Counted from the first letter of the stretch, positions 26,317 through 39,240 are shown. The stretch: 64,000 nt of DNA from Stropharia rugosoannulata (GCA_028532985.1 JANCIK010000013.1:1736001-1800000); one strand, 5' to 3'. Numbers and translations are program-made. The notes: generated by a model not told the origin, from the letters alone.

Positions 26317-28264
26317 GAGACGCATAGACCGAGCCAACACAAACGGCAACACCAACATCAATCCGAGACCCTGAGATACCAAGAAGCACAACAGGAAAAT
26401 TGCAAGAGCCCAGATATGATACAAACTGATAATCCACTGTTAATTGACGTGTATGATTAGAACGAACTACCGCACCTTCTCGGCTGACACGATCTTGGTA
26501 TAGTCAACTACAGCTTGAAGGAACGGATCGCCATGCAAACCTATCGTGTTCTTCGACTCTAAAATTGCAATGGGGAAATCAGTGTAATAAACAAACCAAT
26601 GTGCGTCGGGGGTGATGGACCCCGCCCAGTCAATTTTTTGCCGCCAACGGCCATTCTTTCGAAACAAGGCATCTACGAGATATTTAATGGCATCTTGACA
26701 GTCATTGTCGATGTCATAAAACGCGACTGAGGCACCATGCAACATGTAAGCGTGATCAACCTCATGAAGCGTCACATCGACGTCTCCAAGATTATCGAGG
26801 CGTTTTTGTAAACGAGCTAATGGCGGGCTGAATATGGCCGCTGGGATTCTATCAATGCACACGAGTTGATCATCGGAGCCGAGAAATTTTTTCACTTCGG
26901 TAGGGTCATTGACGATACTAGAAGGTGCAGGATATTTCAACATTTTCTTGTGCTGCTGGTGAAGGTCTGCAGAGAGGAATGAGGAATGAGCATTGGCAGG
27001 GATGACAAGTGGCACGCACCTGCTTTAACCCTTTTAAGTCTTGCACCTTCAGGATCGTGAATAACGTCATACATCTCCTTCACTAAATCATGATCAGAAG
27101 AAATATAAATCAGTTTCTGGGAGTGCCAAACCTTCGGGGGTAGCGATAATGATATGAAAGTTGTCGTCATCCGGCTTGTCGGGAAATATATCAGACAGTT
27201 CAATGGTAGTGTTCAGGGACTTGGTTTGGTTGTGAAGCCAATTTAATACTCGTTCTTGCTGATTGTCTGAAGGCTCAATCGGAATATCACTCTGCCCAGA
27301 GTCAACTGGTGTGTTCAATCCCAGAGCAAGTGATCAAGTGTACCTTGTACAGTTCGAGTTCCTTCAAAGCCACATCACACTCGAAGAGCATCAACTCCTT
27401 GTAGATCTCTTTAATCAGTGTGCAAACACCACGGTTAGCTTTGATACTGATTTCCAAGGAGATTGGGCGTTCGGCAGGGAAATAGCAGCGAAGGTCCATG
27501 GTGGTTTGCATTTGGGGCAACGTAGCGTGCTAATTGAAGTTAAGGAGTCAATATACAATTAGCGACGGTTTGAACTCCGCATTGTATAAATTTCAACTCC
27601 ACTAACAGCCATCTTTTGTAGGTCCTGACTCCTCTGCCACTATCATTTCTACAAATTACATGTCTTAATAGACAAATTAGCTGTTCAGAGCTCCATCTTA
27701 GACTGGCATTCGAAATTTTACATCGAGTATGAGTGTTTGATACTCTTTTCAATCCATTGGTGACCACGATCGGACCCCGACACCTCAATGACAATATTTC
27801 TATTTCTTCAATTCGCCATACTCACCCGGTGGGTCAATGCCCTCCCCCAGACTGGTTGCAGCATCTCATCCGGAATGTCATCGACGGGGCATCCGGTCAG
27901 TCTATATATGCCACTTTATAGTCGATTTTATCTCTAGAGCCAGAGCCAGCCCGGTGTCGCAGCTCAATATTATCGCCGGAGCAGTTCCGTGATCCATCAC
28001 GACAATGCGACTCATTCACTCATTCACTGGCAGCTCGAAAGCCTTCCTCAGTTGGATCACCCGCCCAGAACGACAGTACCTATGGCGTTTTAGCCCTTCC
28101 GCCACATATTTTTGTTGGAGTAGCAGCGCGAGGCAGCGCCGCGACACGGTATAATTAATTGACAATGTGCTCACATGAAATGAACGAACACAAGATATTC
28201 GGGAGACACTTATGATTAGGGGACAATACACCTTTCATAGGCCGCCTTAGTTATACGTACGCAC

Positions 28265-28600
28265 ATACGTAGCCCATGATCAGACAACTGTAAACATAGT
28301 ACAATGCTCTGAAAGGCGGTGTAAGTAGTACATACCTGTGAGACGACAAACCGTAGAGTAAGTCAAGAACGCAATAGTGACTAGCCTGACACGGACCCGT
28401 ACACCGAGCTGGGCGTGTTGAACCAGGAGTCGGAGCGAATTTAAGTAGTGTGCCTCCGCCTCTACAAATACCACCGCCCGCGCAGCTGTCTCAAGGTGCT
28501 TATCATGTTCAGATGCAAAAGCTGGACGAAAGTTAGATCGATCACGGCTATCATGAACTTTGAATTTAAACACTTCACCATCCCGGTGCCAACTGCTACT
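28265..28600 (-). pseudogene. Decayed coding remnant of unknown family
   Basis: On the minus strand a frame from about 28590 reads like real protein (FKFKVHDSRDRSNFRPAF, HLETAARAVVFVEAEAHYL, LRLLVQHAQLGVRVRV) but has no start or upstream partner that I can join. Its 3' part is repeated, inverted and diverged, at 13445-13580. I do not recognise the family. Confidence 0.3.
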
Positions 28601-28771
28601 ACTACGAGGTCATCTCAATTGTCTTTTTTTTCAAGTTGCGCATACACGCAAAAAAGAGGTAAGGAACGTTGCTTAAGTTATCAAAGGTGAGATTAAAGTC
28701 AAGAGAAGCTACTGTCCTTACCACTATTGTACATTAGGTTTGCACTGTTTCTCTACCAGTGGGAAGTAAAA

Positions 28772-30887
28772 CTAAACCTTTGTCTTGATCAAATTCGCCA
28801 TAAGATCAAAACTGTTGCCGTCCGGCTGAAGATCAATGTAGTCCTCATCCCCAGCCGAATATCTGGGCATCCCTGCTCGCTCGGGCAGTGTCCTAAGCAA
28901 GCCATGGTCCAGCGTAATACCTGTGATACGGACTGGCGTATGGGGAGTGGTTGTTGTCAACGTCACAAGCTGATCCCTAAAAAAAGGTTAGAAATGCGGT
29001 AGAACAGTGATGCATGGTTACTAACGAGTGGAGCCAGCGTTTCATATAGAGGGAGTTGAATGGCACGAATGATCCATTTCCGCTAACAAAAGTGGCCCAC
29101 ATCTCTTCGAATTTAGCCATGATGACGGCAGATGAGCGTTCCATGCTCAGAACCCTGCTTGCTTCCGTCTTCAGTTGAGAAAGCGATGTTATTGGTGGTG
29201 GGTTGAGGATATTTATGCCGCATCCTGCTTTACCTTTAGCTTTACAAGGAAGATACATGAAAAATCTTACCGATAATGATGTCAACTTTGCCATTGAAAA
29301 AGCTTGTGTTGATTAGGACCCCTCCGATCTTTTTCAGATCATCCTTGTTTGGTCCAGTAACCGCGTACAAGTCGTTAGGCCATTTTAATCGCACTTTCTC
29401 CCCGTCTATCGGCCCCAGAATAGCCTCGTCGCGACATGCCTCTGCGACGGCAAGGGAGAACACGTACTGCACGAATACAAGCTTGTTCGTTGGGAAGGTT
29501 GAAGGGGAAAGTCGAAGCGTCAACGAGAACATGAGACACCCCGCCGGGGATAGCCACACATTCCCTCCTCGACCGCGCCCTGATAGCTGATGAGTGGCAA
29601 TCGAGAGCATGGGAACGGGAAGGCGTGTTAACAGCTTATGGTTCCTGCATATAGAGGTCAGTCCCTTCCCGGAGTGCCACACCGTTTGTCTCACTTTTCG
29701 AGCATGGTTTGTGTGCTCGTTACTGCTTCACCATAGATAAGAGCCTCCCCGAGGCCCCATGACGCGCCGTCAATGCGTGGTCCCACCATTCCCGCCTTTG
29801 TACGTGCAGTTGAAACCTCAGCGAAGAATAGCGCGACATCAAAGAGCGGTGTAGCGTCCTTTGGTGGCGCCTTGCCGTCCCGGCTTACGACGATGTGCTT
29901 AGGTTGCCATGTTGCAGGGTCGCTTGGTTCGCGTGCGGCGGCGCGTGTCGAAGCGATCAGGTCCGCGCTTTCTGTCAGCGTGTGGAAGTGAAACTCGTCA
30001 TTCTCGTCTTTAAACACGGTCAACTGGGTCCCCGTCGCGGGAGAATCCACTAGCGCATCAAGGATTTGGGGGACGATCGTCGGTTTGTCGGGGCTAGAAG
30101 TTAGGAACTGGGGGAGTGGACGAGCGATTATTTGTCGTCTGTCTTCTTCACTAGGTACCTTGAGGCCCAGCGATACTAAACTTTGTGCAAACAGTTTTAT
30201 GCGCGACTCCTCCGAAGCAGCGACTTCGTCTGCAGCTAACGCCGCTGTTAGTGCCGCTGCAGGCGCCTCGCGTAGAGAGTACTCGATGCTTGGTCCCCAA
30301 AATGCAGCGTGGCCTTTCCCTATGCCTAAGACAACCCCAGAGATAACACCGCTTGATCTAGCAACCACATCGATGCCTGAGATCGAGGAGAACCCATCGA
30401 ACCGCGCAGCTTCTGTGTCGTAGATCCCCCGCGCGACGACGCGTGAAGCTGATTCTAGGGAAACGAGTCGAGGTTGAACTCGGTTTTCTACACTATCTCC
30501 ACAGGTGATATAAGCGTTATTTCCCCTGTCGAAGAACTTGAGCGGGCCTTCACTGCTGATTGTTCCCAGTCCGAAACTCAAACTCGCTGCGCCTTCACCA
30601 AGTCCGGATGAGCGGGGCGTAACTGTCGCGTCTGTTCCCAGCATCAGATACTTCCCACCACCCTCGACAAAGTCTTTGATCTGTTTGCTCGTTTTAGAGA
30701 CAAAGCGATTCGCACCGCGGGGCACCACGAGCAGCGCGCACGAACTCTGCCATGGTTGAGTTGTGAGGGTATGTTGAGTGATAGGTTGGACGGTATAGTT
30801 CGGTAGAAGGATGTGTTTTAACGATGATATTGTATGGTTTAGTGATATAGGAAGAATTTCCGGTCCTGAATAGACAAGGACGTTCAT
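28772..30887 (-). CDS. BPL1: Biotin-protein ligase (holocarboxylase synthetase)
   Basis: Activates biotin to biotinyl-AMP and attaches it to carboxylases such as acetyl-CoA and pyruvate carboxylase. The start MNVLVYSGPEILP is at 30887. The first about 400 residues form the glutamine-amidotransferase-like BPL_N domain (CALLVVPRGANR, GGGKYLMLGTDATV, AAFWGPSIEYS). After an intron (GTGAGA donor following TMLEK) comes the catalytic domain: THQLSGRGRGGNVWLSPAG (biotinyl-AMP loop), VRLKWPNDLYA, IGGVLINTSFF, and after another intron GCGINILN. The final exon (28966-28772) gives the small C-terminal beta domain (ITGITLDHG ... DEDYIDLQPDGNSFDLM). Introns are short GT-AG; no disruption seen. Confidence 0.94.
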
Positions 30888-32018
30888 GGTGATTAAAGTC
30901 CAAGTCCGCAAAACTAAGATGGATGATGATTAGATGCCGGGCCGCAATTCAGACATAAGTATGCTGCCGAACGCGGCGAGCGTCTAAGTTGAAAGAAGGC
31001 TGAAAGAAATAACGTACCGCGACGGTTATAGATGACGAAGCTTCTTCGCATAGCAGTACTACTTGTCTCCCATAAGTATTTGGATCAAAATAACATCATT
31101 ATAAGACGCATATATGTAGCGCTTGTTGTCGTGCGCAGTCTAAAAGCGGTCAGGGGCGATCTCCTTTGCCAATTAACTTAGTTGGCCTCGACGTGTTGTC
31201 AGCTCGTCATAGAATTAAAACACTACGGGGAGTATTAGTCTGACACTTTAGGATATTATTTTACTGGTTGTACTTACCAACAACTGTGAATCAATACCGG
31301 CTTCCAGTCCTCTACTGCAACCCCACTGTCGTACTTCAGTATTTCGAATCCCTTGGGCAAGTTAGTTCAGGTCACGTCCGAGCTACTTCTGGAAGTAAAT
31401 CACTGGGTTTACTCCGCTTGTATAGTCTTGGTAATTCAAACCATCGGCTACGCGTACTTAAAGTAGCTAGAAGTTGACGTTGAGTGCGAAGTCAAGTACA
31501 AGAAGTTGAATTCCAAGCAAATTCAAGAATTGTGCCGGAAACCGGAGGCAGGACAGCAACAAGGACAAATACTGACTGTCGGGCCGGATTTGCCAAACGC
31601 AATCCAACCAAACGCTGAACCTGAACCACCTTGACATCCCACCTCGACTTTCTAAGCATGAAGCAGATTTGAATGCATCCCAAAAAACATAAGACAGCCG
31701 CATGGTATTGGACGGATTGGTTAGACCTTCAACGGACTCAAAATGGACTGGCATCTGTTGGGCATCTGCAGTTAACAAGTTTGGAGATGCTGGCACGAGG
31801 CAGCTCGCGAGACTTCAAAGATGTCGGAAAATAGAACAGCCGCCGCGATTATACAGAAACCAACTATGTCCATGGGTATCTTACTCACGACGAGTTTCCT
31901 GGATTAGCATCTTCGAGTGAGCCAATACGCTTTCGGCTTCCTAACGGCACCACGATATAAAAGAGTGGGAAGAAGCATGCGACTGATGTCTACCCCCACG
32001 CCGTAGCTGTTATTATCA
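30888..32018. other. Intergenic between BPL1 and the P450
   Basis: Divergent promoter region of the two flanking genes. Open frames are short and I find no domain or splice chain. TATAAAAG at about 31958 lies about 60 bp before the P450 ATG and may be its TATA box. Confidence 0.5.
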
Positions 32019-34422
32019 ATGAACAGCTTAACACAACCATTAGCAGCATTCGCAGCCGCGTATCTTTTATACTATCTTTTACGATGGTATAACCTGCGGA
32101 AGTCGATGCCTCCAGGTCCGTTGGGTCTCCCATGGGTTGGAAATAGGTACCAACTCCCTTCAATTCGCCCGTGGGTTAAGTTTGCAGAGTGGAACAGGGA
32201 ATATGGTGCGCCTGCTGACGAGTGGGTCGCAGATCTTTGGGCTGACCTCACGGATAGGACCAGCAACTTCTATATTTCTAGGTTCGACACCAGTAATTAG
32301 TATGCATCTCAGCACATTCTAAATGTCTTTTTATGCTCTGACTGAGCCTCTATCCAAGTTCTTGGTACTGCCCAAGCTGCATGGGATCTTCTGGAGAAGC
32401 GGTCCGACATTTACTCCAGTCGCCCGCGATTCGTCGTCGCGTGAGTACACTCACAAGATACGGGTTACTTACTTAAGTGCTTACGACCTTCCAATTCGTC
32501 AAGGGGCGAGATTTTATCTGACAATATGCGTGGTCTTATGTTGCCCAACAATGAAGCCTGGCGAAGATGGCGAAAGGTACTCCTACCCCGCACGATCTAA
32601 AAATAGATTTCCTCTTAACATTCCACAATTCCACAGGTCCTTCATTTAGGCTTCCATTCACGCCAAGCAGCAACATATAACGAACTCCAATCTCTGGAGT
32701 CCAAGATTGTCATTAAGCAGATTTTGGACGACCCAAGTGGCTACGAGCGACACCTTCAACGATTCGCTGCAAGTCTGGCTGTATCAGTCACATATGGAAA
32801 ACGGATTTTGAGCGTCGACGAATGGGTTGTTAAGGAACAGATGGATGCCGTAGACTGCGAGTTTTTTTTTTTCAAATCGGAAGGAATAGAAATTCTGACT
32901 ATTAAGATAGACCTAGTTAGGTACCAAATGGTCTATCTTATTGTTATTTGACTAATGCATTCTTACTCTCAACTCTTTAAAGCGTCAAGTACGTTTTCTC
33001 TATTAATTTGTAATTTTACATTGACCTTCTCCCTTGTGTAGCATCCCTGGGAAGTACCTTGTTGAGTCTTGGCCATGGCTTCTTAAACTCCCAGTGAGAT
33101 TCATCGTACCAGCGTCCATGATTTTATGTGCTTAGCAATTTTTTTTTTTTGCAGAGATCGTTGCAGTGGTTCAGAAAGGAGCCAGAAGAGAAGAGAGCTC
33201 GAGACATCAACTTCCTCATGCACCTATACAACGATGTGAAGCAAAGAATGAAGAATGGATCGATCCCTGAATGCCTTACCACGCAATGTATAAACAATAT
33301 AGACAAGCTCGGCCTAAAGGAAATCGAATTAGCGTATGCTGTATCCAGTCCATTCGGTGCAGGGATAGAGACGGTATGGGTACTTCGTCACTTCGTAGAC
33401 AGGACTTGCATAATAGTATTTCCCTAGACTGCAGGAACGTCAACGAGCTTGATCTGTGAGCCGCTGCTTTACTCTAAAAATACTATTATTCATTAATTTA
33501 ACGGCGAAAGTGGCAATGCTCCACTTCCCGCATGTGCAGAAGAGGGCTCAGGCAGAGCTAGACGCAGTAGTCGGCCATGACCGCATGCCTGAATACTCTG
33601 ATAGAGACAACCTTCCGTATCTGCGAGCGGTCATCAACGAGGCTCTGAGGTACGCTTTAGACGCCTGTATCATCCAGTTGCATGAATGTAACATCGATGT
33701 TAGATGGCGCCCTGTCGCTATTCTAGGAGGAACGCCACATGCTGTAACAGCTGACGATGTTTACAACGGCATGTAAGTATTGACAACACTTGCAAAATGG
33801 GAAAAAGCTAAACAGGAATAATAAACAGGTTCATTCCAAAGGGATCAACAGTATTCGCTAATTTCTAGTACGTTCAAGAATCAAAACCTCCGCTTCTTAA
33901 CCTCGATCGTTAACGCCTCTTGTTCCGGTCGAAAGTGGTATAATGAAAGACCCAAGTGAGCCCAAATCACTTTATTCAATGAGACTACTACTAACCAAAT
34001 TCTCCCTAGACATGTTCCCCGATCCCGAAGACTTCCGCCCTGAACGGTTCCTAGAAACAACTGATCCAAGGTTGAAGAACTTCGATTTACCCTTCGGGTT
34101 TGGTCGTAGATCATGCCCTGGGATACACCTGGCCCTTAACTCTCTCTTCATAAACATTTCGCGTATACTTTGGGCTTTCGACATCAAGCCTGCTCTAGAT
34201 GAGAATGGAAAAGAAATTCTCCCCGGTGTGTGCTGTCTGGCCATTCTTGTGGGGAGAGAAAAGACTCACCGACAACCTACAGACTCGAACAATTATACCC
34301 TTGGTTTCAACTCACGCCCCGTCTATTTCGACTGTCGCTTTATTCCTCGCAACGGTAAGATAACGGCTTGTATCGATTCTGAGTGGCAGGCTGCTCAGGC
34401 GCGGTTGAGTGATTGGCAATAG
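32019..34422 (+). CDS. Cytochrome P450 monooxygenase
   Basis: Membrane-anchored haem monooxygenase; substrate not readable. Residues 1-25 form the N-terminal anchor ([17 protein letters not shown]), followed by the proline-rich hinge [13 protein letters not shown]. Exons can be joined in frame through [35 protein letters not shown] (helix C), [17 protein letters not shown], the I-helix [15 protein letters not shown], the EALR Glu/Arg of the K-helix, [10 protein letters not shown], and the haem loop [10 protein letters not shown] with its cysteine, ending at 34422. About 12 short introns. The only uncertain part is 32861-33041, with a weak GTTTTT donor and either a 6-nt microexon (32983-32988) or one long intron; both keep the frame. 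Resembles the CYP64/CYP5150-like monooxygenases common in basidiomycetes, but I cannot assign a family. Confidence 0.9.
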
Positions 34423-34703
34423 TGGATACATGTTGGTTTGCGCGCGTTTGTACTTGCAGATCCAGCGTCGTGGCGTGAAAGAGAAAAACCAAAGCTCAGG
34501 GGATAGGTTATATAGTTACACAACGATATATTTACAAAATACACATGTACATGGGACAGGGTGATAGATCAAAAAGGTATACATACTGATACACATGAGA
34601 CTAAGCCGCGAGGGCCGTCACCACCCATACGAAAGACATAGAGAAAGGAAACGGGACGTAGATGTACTAAATCCGTGTAGCCAGCTTCAACAGCGTCGCG
34701 AAA
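34423..34703. other. Convergent 3' flanks of the P450 and Argonaute
   Basis: Short intergenic stretch between two convergent genes; no gene or clear terminator signal seen. Confidence 0.5.
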
Positions 34704-37700
34704 TCACAAGTAAAACATGGAGTCCTTGATCCTCGAATGAACGCCATTACCCCACTGTTTCAACGCTTCAGAGACGATAAGGCTATCGTTGCTGGTACCG
34801 CTGGCGGCCGACTCGCCGCTGCTGGTGTGCCCCGTGAGCAGCTTGTGTAAGTAACAGCGGCCGCGCTCGCATGCGAGATCGGCGTAGTACGCCGGCGAGA
34901 CGAGGCTGACCGCTTTAGTGGCACGAGCGAACATGTAACTGACGGCGTTTGTCAAGTTCTGGAGTTCGTCGGCCTGGAAGCCAATGGCGTCGTGGACGAC
35001 ATAGTAGTGCGTCGGACGGGTTGTGCCCTGAAGTCCGCCATGCGCTGTAATGATTCATTTAGAATGTGCGGTCGGATGGATATGATTTTAACACTAACCT
35101 TGCAAGAAGAAGTCGAAGTTATAGATGGCCGTGACGCCGCGGTCCACTACGGTTCCAGGCCTGGGGTTTCCGTTGCGGTCCGCGTTTGCGGGGTCCGTAG
35201 GGTAAAATCGCGTGTGATGACGTTTCCCCTGGTAAAGCATTTCAGTTGAAGTTGGGATCAACAGGATGAGAGACGCTTACGCAGATAACGACGGTGATTT
35301 TGGGACGGTACGGTGCTTGAGGTTTATCAAAACGCTGGCAGGCGCGCCTGATTGCCTGAAGCTCGTCATCTACGACAATTGTGAATTGACCCTGAGAGCG
35401 GTGGGAGTTAACATATAAACCTCATCAGTTATCGGCACGCGGATACTCACCTCAGATACACCGTCACGGTAAACAAGAATACGCTGAGGAACCACTTTAT
35501 TGATAGATCTGAAATGCTCAAGGCGTTCGTAAATCATCTTGTCAAGGTTGGTGACCATTTCTTTCTTGCTCTCTTGGATCTGCAGGCTGCAAGGGAACTG
35601 GGCAAAGTCGTTATCGCAACTAGCAACTACGGCGGCAATGGATGGGGTGCCCTTGACGCTTCCTGGGCCGGGGTGCGTCACGTCGATGCCAATCATAATA
35701 GTGGGTTCCTTCTTGAGCCACTCCATACTCCTCGCATCCAGGGAATGGCTGGGAAGGTAGGTTAGTTCATATTGCGCGAAATTGTAGTTAAAAATATTAC
35801 TTGACTCCGCCCAGCTTCATGTTGAATTTGAGCGCGACATTGGCGAAATATTGGAGTTGCCCTACAGGTGTCAATTGTCAACATCGGGAGAAAATTTGCA
35901 CAAAGGCAAGTCTCACCCTGCTCCTTGCGGAACTTACTCGTCTGGACACAGACGGTAGCTAAGAAAAACGTGAGCATGGTTACTGAAAGACCTCAAAAGA
36001 GGACGCACCGATACCAAGGGTGGTATCACACAAATGCTTGATGCCGTTATATATATGCTTGTCCCCACTTGCAAGAACAACGAGCACAATATTCGGTCTG
36101 GCGGGCATTGACCTCAGAATGGAGTCAAGAGCCCGGATGGCGGCGAAACGCGTCGGGTCGGAACGGTCTTTAGGTGGCAAGTTCACAGCGGCGAACATGG
36201 GGTCCTTCTGTTCAACGACCATGCCGCTCTTACGGCACATGCTGGCAAAGCCTTGAACAGTTCTCTTGAGCTCCGGGTCATTGGCACCTTGGAACTCATC
36301 GCGCTGATGATCCTTGATAACGAGCACGGCCCAGTTAGTCAAGCGCGCGCCCTTTGCGAACTTGACGTCGCGCAGATTCCAGGAAGCGCGCTCGTCGACC
36401 TGGGGTGTCCCCTGGCCGTACTTGATCCCGGGAGGTGAGAGCAAGCGACCGGGCACCACCGTCATTTGGTCCCCGATACTGATTCCGAATGACCTGAACG
36501 CAGACCCGTCTTTGAAGCCTAGCTGTGTTAAACCTGGGCCGACGATGCTTTGAGCGTTGACATTGGGCGGCTTAGCCGCGACTGTGATCATACTCGCGGT
36601 GTGTTCGTCCGTGAGCTTGCCTTTGAAAGCCTGGTTTGGGAGAATTTGGCAGACCTCCGCAGGTAGCATGACGTTATTTTTACCGCCGACATTAACAAGC
36701 GGAAGGTCGGGGTACTTCAGAACGATCTTGTACTCTAAAAAATCAATCAATGCAGCTCATAGAGAAATTGAATATAACTCACTCATTTTGAAGTACTCTT
36801 CCACGGTCACCACCCTCTTGGCTTCGTCGAACTGGAACCTGTATTGACGAGCAGTTTGATTGTGAACGCCCTTGATAGTTTTCCTGTAACTGAGATGCGT
36901 TGTCTGCACCCGGACTCCTTTGACGAATGCGCTAGCTCTCGCCCCGAAGGACGAGTTCTCGAACTCCCTAATAGCATCGGCTAAATTTTGGGGTTTGTAA
37001 AAGGCAGTGGTGCACACTATTGCAGTGGTAAGCAAACGTCCTACTATCGATATCAAGGAACATACCATTGACGTTGACCATCAGTTGCCTATGGGCGGTA
37101 CGGGCGGATGAGTAATATCCTTTCCACGCTTCAAGTCCACCGCCCAAATCAAATGCCCCTTGGGCGTTATCGTAGAAGAAAAACCGGTTCCTGCCAACCA
37201 TAACTCCGTTCCCTGCGGAACGAGTTGGGTAAGCTGCTAAAATGACATTGACCGCTGAAATTATAGGTGCTACATCGTAGTCTCGATATTGTAGCTCTCC
37301 GTTCACATGTCTGAGGGAACAAAATTAGCTGACCGCATAAACACAAAATCGACCTTACGAACTTGTTGAGCTCGGAAAGATTGATATTTCGAGCGTATTC
37401 TATGGTAAGGACGTATTCTTTTCCACCAGTTTGGGGACCTGTTTCGTCTTCATCATAATAGGGTACGTGGATGGCTAAAGGCTGGGGAAGGAGCTTGGCA
37501 GAAATGAGCTTCGTCGAATGGTCATGGGCCACTGATCCTGTCATGTTCTGTCTCCATTGCGTAGAATTTTCCGCCAGCTGAAAAATGCGTCTCTTCACGC
37601 GCTTCATAGTCTTGGGGTCCGGCGAAATGGTGACCTCGTATTCATACCAAACACCTTTGCCGAATTGAACTGGAAAGAAATTGGCTCGGAGCGTTATGGG

Positions 37701-38112
37701 CTTGCCCGAGGTGCCAAAACCAGGGCGAACGGGCAAATCATCTCTATTTAGCCTCAAAGACTTCATCGCCGTAACGATAGCATCTTGAGACTTATCTGTG
37801 AGACGCCCGTCGACAGTCGCAGGCTGGTTTGGCGGCGAAAATATGCTGAACACATCAGAGTTAGCGGTAATATAAGTATAGGGCAAGTGTCATTCACCCT
37901 CCCTGCTCACGACCACCAAACCCACCTCGGCCGCCGCCGCCACGGCCGCGACCTTCATAACCGCCACGTCCACCCCCGTCATACCCACCACGGCCGCCGC
38001 CAGGGTGACCACCACGACCTCCCCCAGGATGCCCACCACGCCCTCCGGCGGGGGGTCCACCTCCACCTCCACCTCTGCCCCGGCCTCTGGAATCAAAACC
38101 ACGCTGAGACAT
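34704..38112 (-). CDS. AGO: Argonaute, RNA-silencing effector
   Basis: Binds small RNAs and silences matching transcripts. Exon 1 (38112-37890) encodes a Gly/Arg-rich tail (RGG and GGRGG repeats). Then come the N domain (NSDVFSIFSPPNQPATVDG, RANFFPVQFG, VWYEYEVTISP), L1 (RNRFFFYDNAQGAFDLGGGL), PAZ (SYRKTIKGV, ARQYRFQFD, VTVEEYFK, LKYPDLPLVNVGGKNN, LPAEVCQILPNQAF), MID (around PNIVLVVLASGDKHIYN) and PIWI. The slicer tetrad is complete: Asp in IGIDVTHPGPGS, Glu in ESKKEMV, Asp in VYRDGVSE, His in TTRPTHYYVVHD. The C-terminus ends in MFYL, the usual short hydrophobic end. Many short GT-AG introns. Competence for slicing is inferred from the residues. Confidence 0.95.
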
Positions 38113-39240
38113 CTTCGAACAAGTTCAGGGGTTCGTTGTAACAAAAAGGATGTGAATTGGACAGAGAATTCGTCGAGTAAGAATCGCTCTCCGGTACTGA
38201 TAATGTTACCTATGGGAACAACTTCAAAAAGCTGAACGATGTGCCCAAAGGGAACAAGTCAAGACGGGTAAGGGAATGACTCAAACCAGAGGATCGCAGC
38301 CGGCTTAAATGCTCTGGTCCACGTTTAACAGGAACACATACATGCACACAATGCCAGCGAACGTCAGCCACAGCTGTCACCCCTTTTGCCGGGCATCGCC
38401 TTACCTCTTCACCCGGAAGCATCGCAAATGTAACGTTCTAAACGTTTTCAGATTTCCTTATTGGCCCTAAGCATCACAGGAGACCTCATCAAACCTTAAA
38501 AATATCTGAAACGGGCGCTTGAGAGGTCCAACTGCGGTCTTACGAAAAAAATTGGTATGCACGTATGTAAACCTTAACATTAATAGGTCTCGCAGTCTCA
38601 GCCTATGAACAACTGACACATGTTTCCAGAACTTGTGGATGTGTCAGAACCTTGGGGAACAAACGAAAAAGCGTTGAATCGTGCATCATTCAAGCATCTT
38701 TTCGCGATAAATTTAACTGGCTGCCACTGCGTCAAGGCCTGCGTCTTACACCCTACTTGTCTGCCGGGCAACTTGATTCCTTGAAAGTCTATGGCAATTC
38801 GGTTTTCGTGCTCGGACCGCCCAAACGCCGGACTCTTGAGCTACATACTTCTTCCCAGCCCTCAGTATCTGATTCTGGACTATCAATAGGAGCGCCATAT
38901 ATAGAGGTTCAATGCGCTAAATTCATATCTCAGCCGCGCAATCGTGGAGGATAGGCTACCCTGTACCGGAAGAGTGGTGTCGTGAGGTTGCCTAGGCGGA
39001 CGAGTTCACCTAGAACAACCTCGACTTCAATGGGAAATACTTTCCTTGCATCAAGCAGCACGCTTGGGACGTGGGTGCTGTCTGCTCGCGCGTATGTTGC
39101 TCAGAAAATTCGTGTGCCTCCAATCACATTATCGACCGCGGACGATGGCAGACCCTCTGGCATATCGGGAAAACCTAGAGCACGACCTGGGGCATACGTC
39201 TGTAATTCCGATCCACGTTTACAATGGTATCACTACTTGC
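37890..39240. repeat. Tandem duplication, unit 1
   Basis: This unit runs from Argonaute exon 1 through its upstream region to a truncated reductase 3' end. It matches 39300-40950 head to tail: RGG exon with about 300 bp upstream sequence, a moderately conserved middle, and the reductase end. Divergence is clearly visible, so the duplication is not recent. Confidence 0.8.
38845..39215 (-). pseudogene. Duplicate 3' end of the ketopantoate-reductase-like gene
   Basis: The minus strand reads GRALGFPDMPEGLPSSAVDN and the following conserved end region of the reductase, matching the intact gene's end at 40610-40953. The upstream two thirds of the gene are absent, and a stop interrupts after VIGGTRIF. 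It is a by-product of the tandem duplication. Confidence 0.75.

Larger units (their letters stand above)
20645..27499 (-). pseudogene. CRN-type gene, arm B copy, disrupted by the Copia element
   Basis: Same exon order as the arm A copy. The 5' part (27499 to 26317) holds the header exons, the REase-like segment with ILESKN, and the first part of the last exon; the 3' part (21452 to 20645) holds the rest of the kinase-like domain including GDLRDTN and DFDWAG. The Copia insertion and its GAGAC duplicate split the final exon. The C-terminal two thirds are nearly identical to copy A (an N/T difference in NTKNNRHD is the one I see in the kinase part), while the first about 30 residues and parts of the next 75 differ strongly. 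Apart from the insertion I see no stop or frameshift. I classify it as broken by the transposon. Confidence 0.88.
20563..28260 (-). repeat. Arm B of the inverted duplication, interrupted by the Copia element
   Basis: Reverse-complement counterpart of arm A (1808-13010). After removal of the Copia element (21453-26316) it reads as one continuous CRN locus: upstream block 27500-28260, gene 27499 to 20645, short 3' flank to about 20563. It contains an uninterrupted version of the target where the Gypsy element went into arm A (AATTGTATATT, minus strand, near 27550). Confidence 0.88.
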
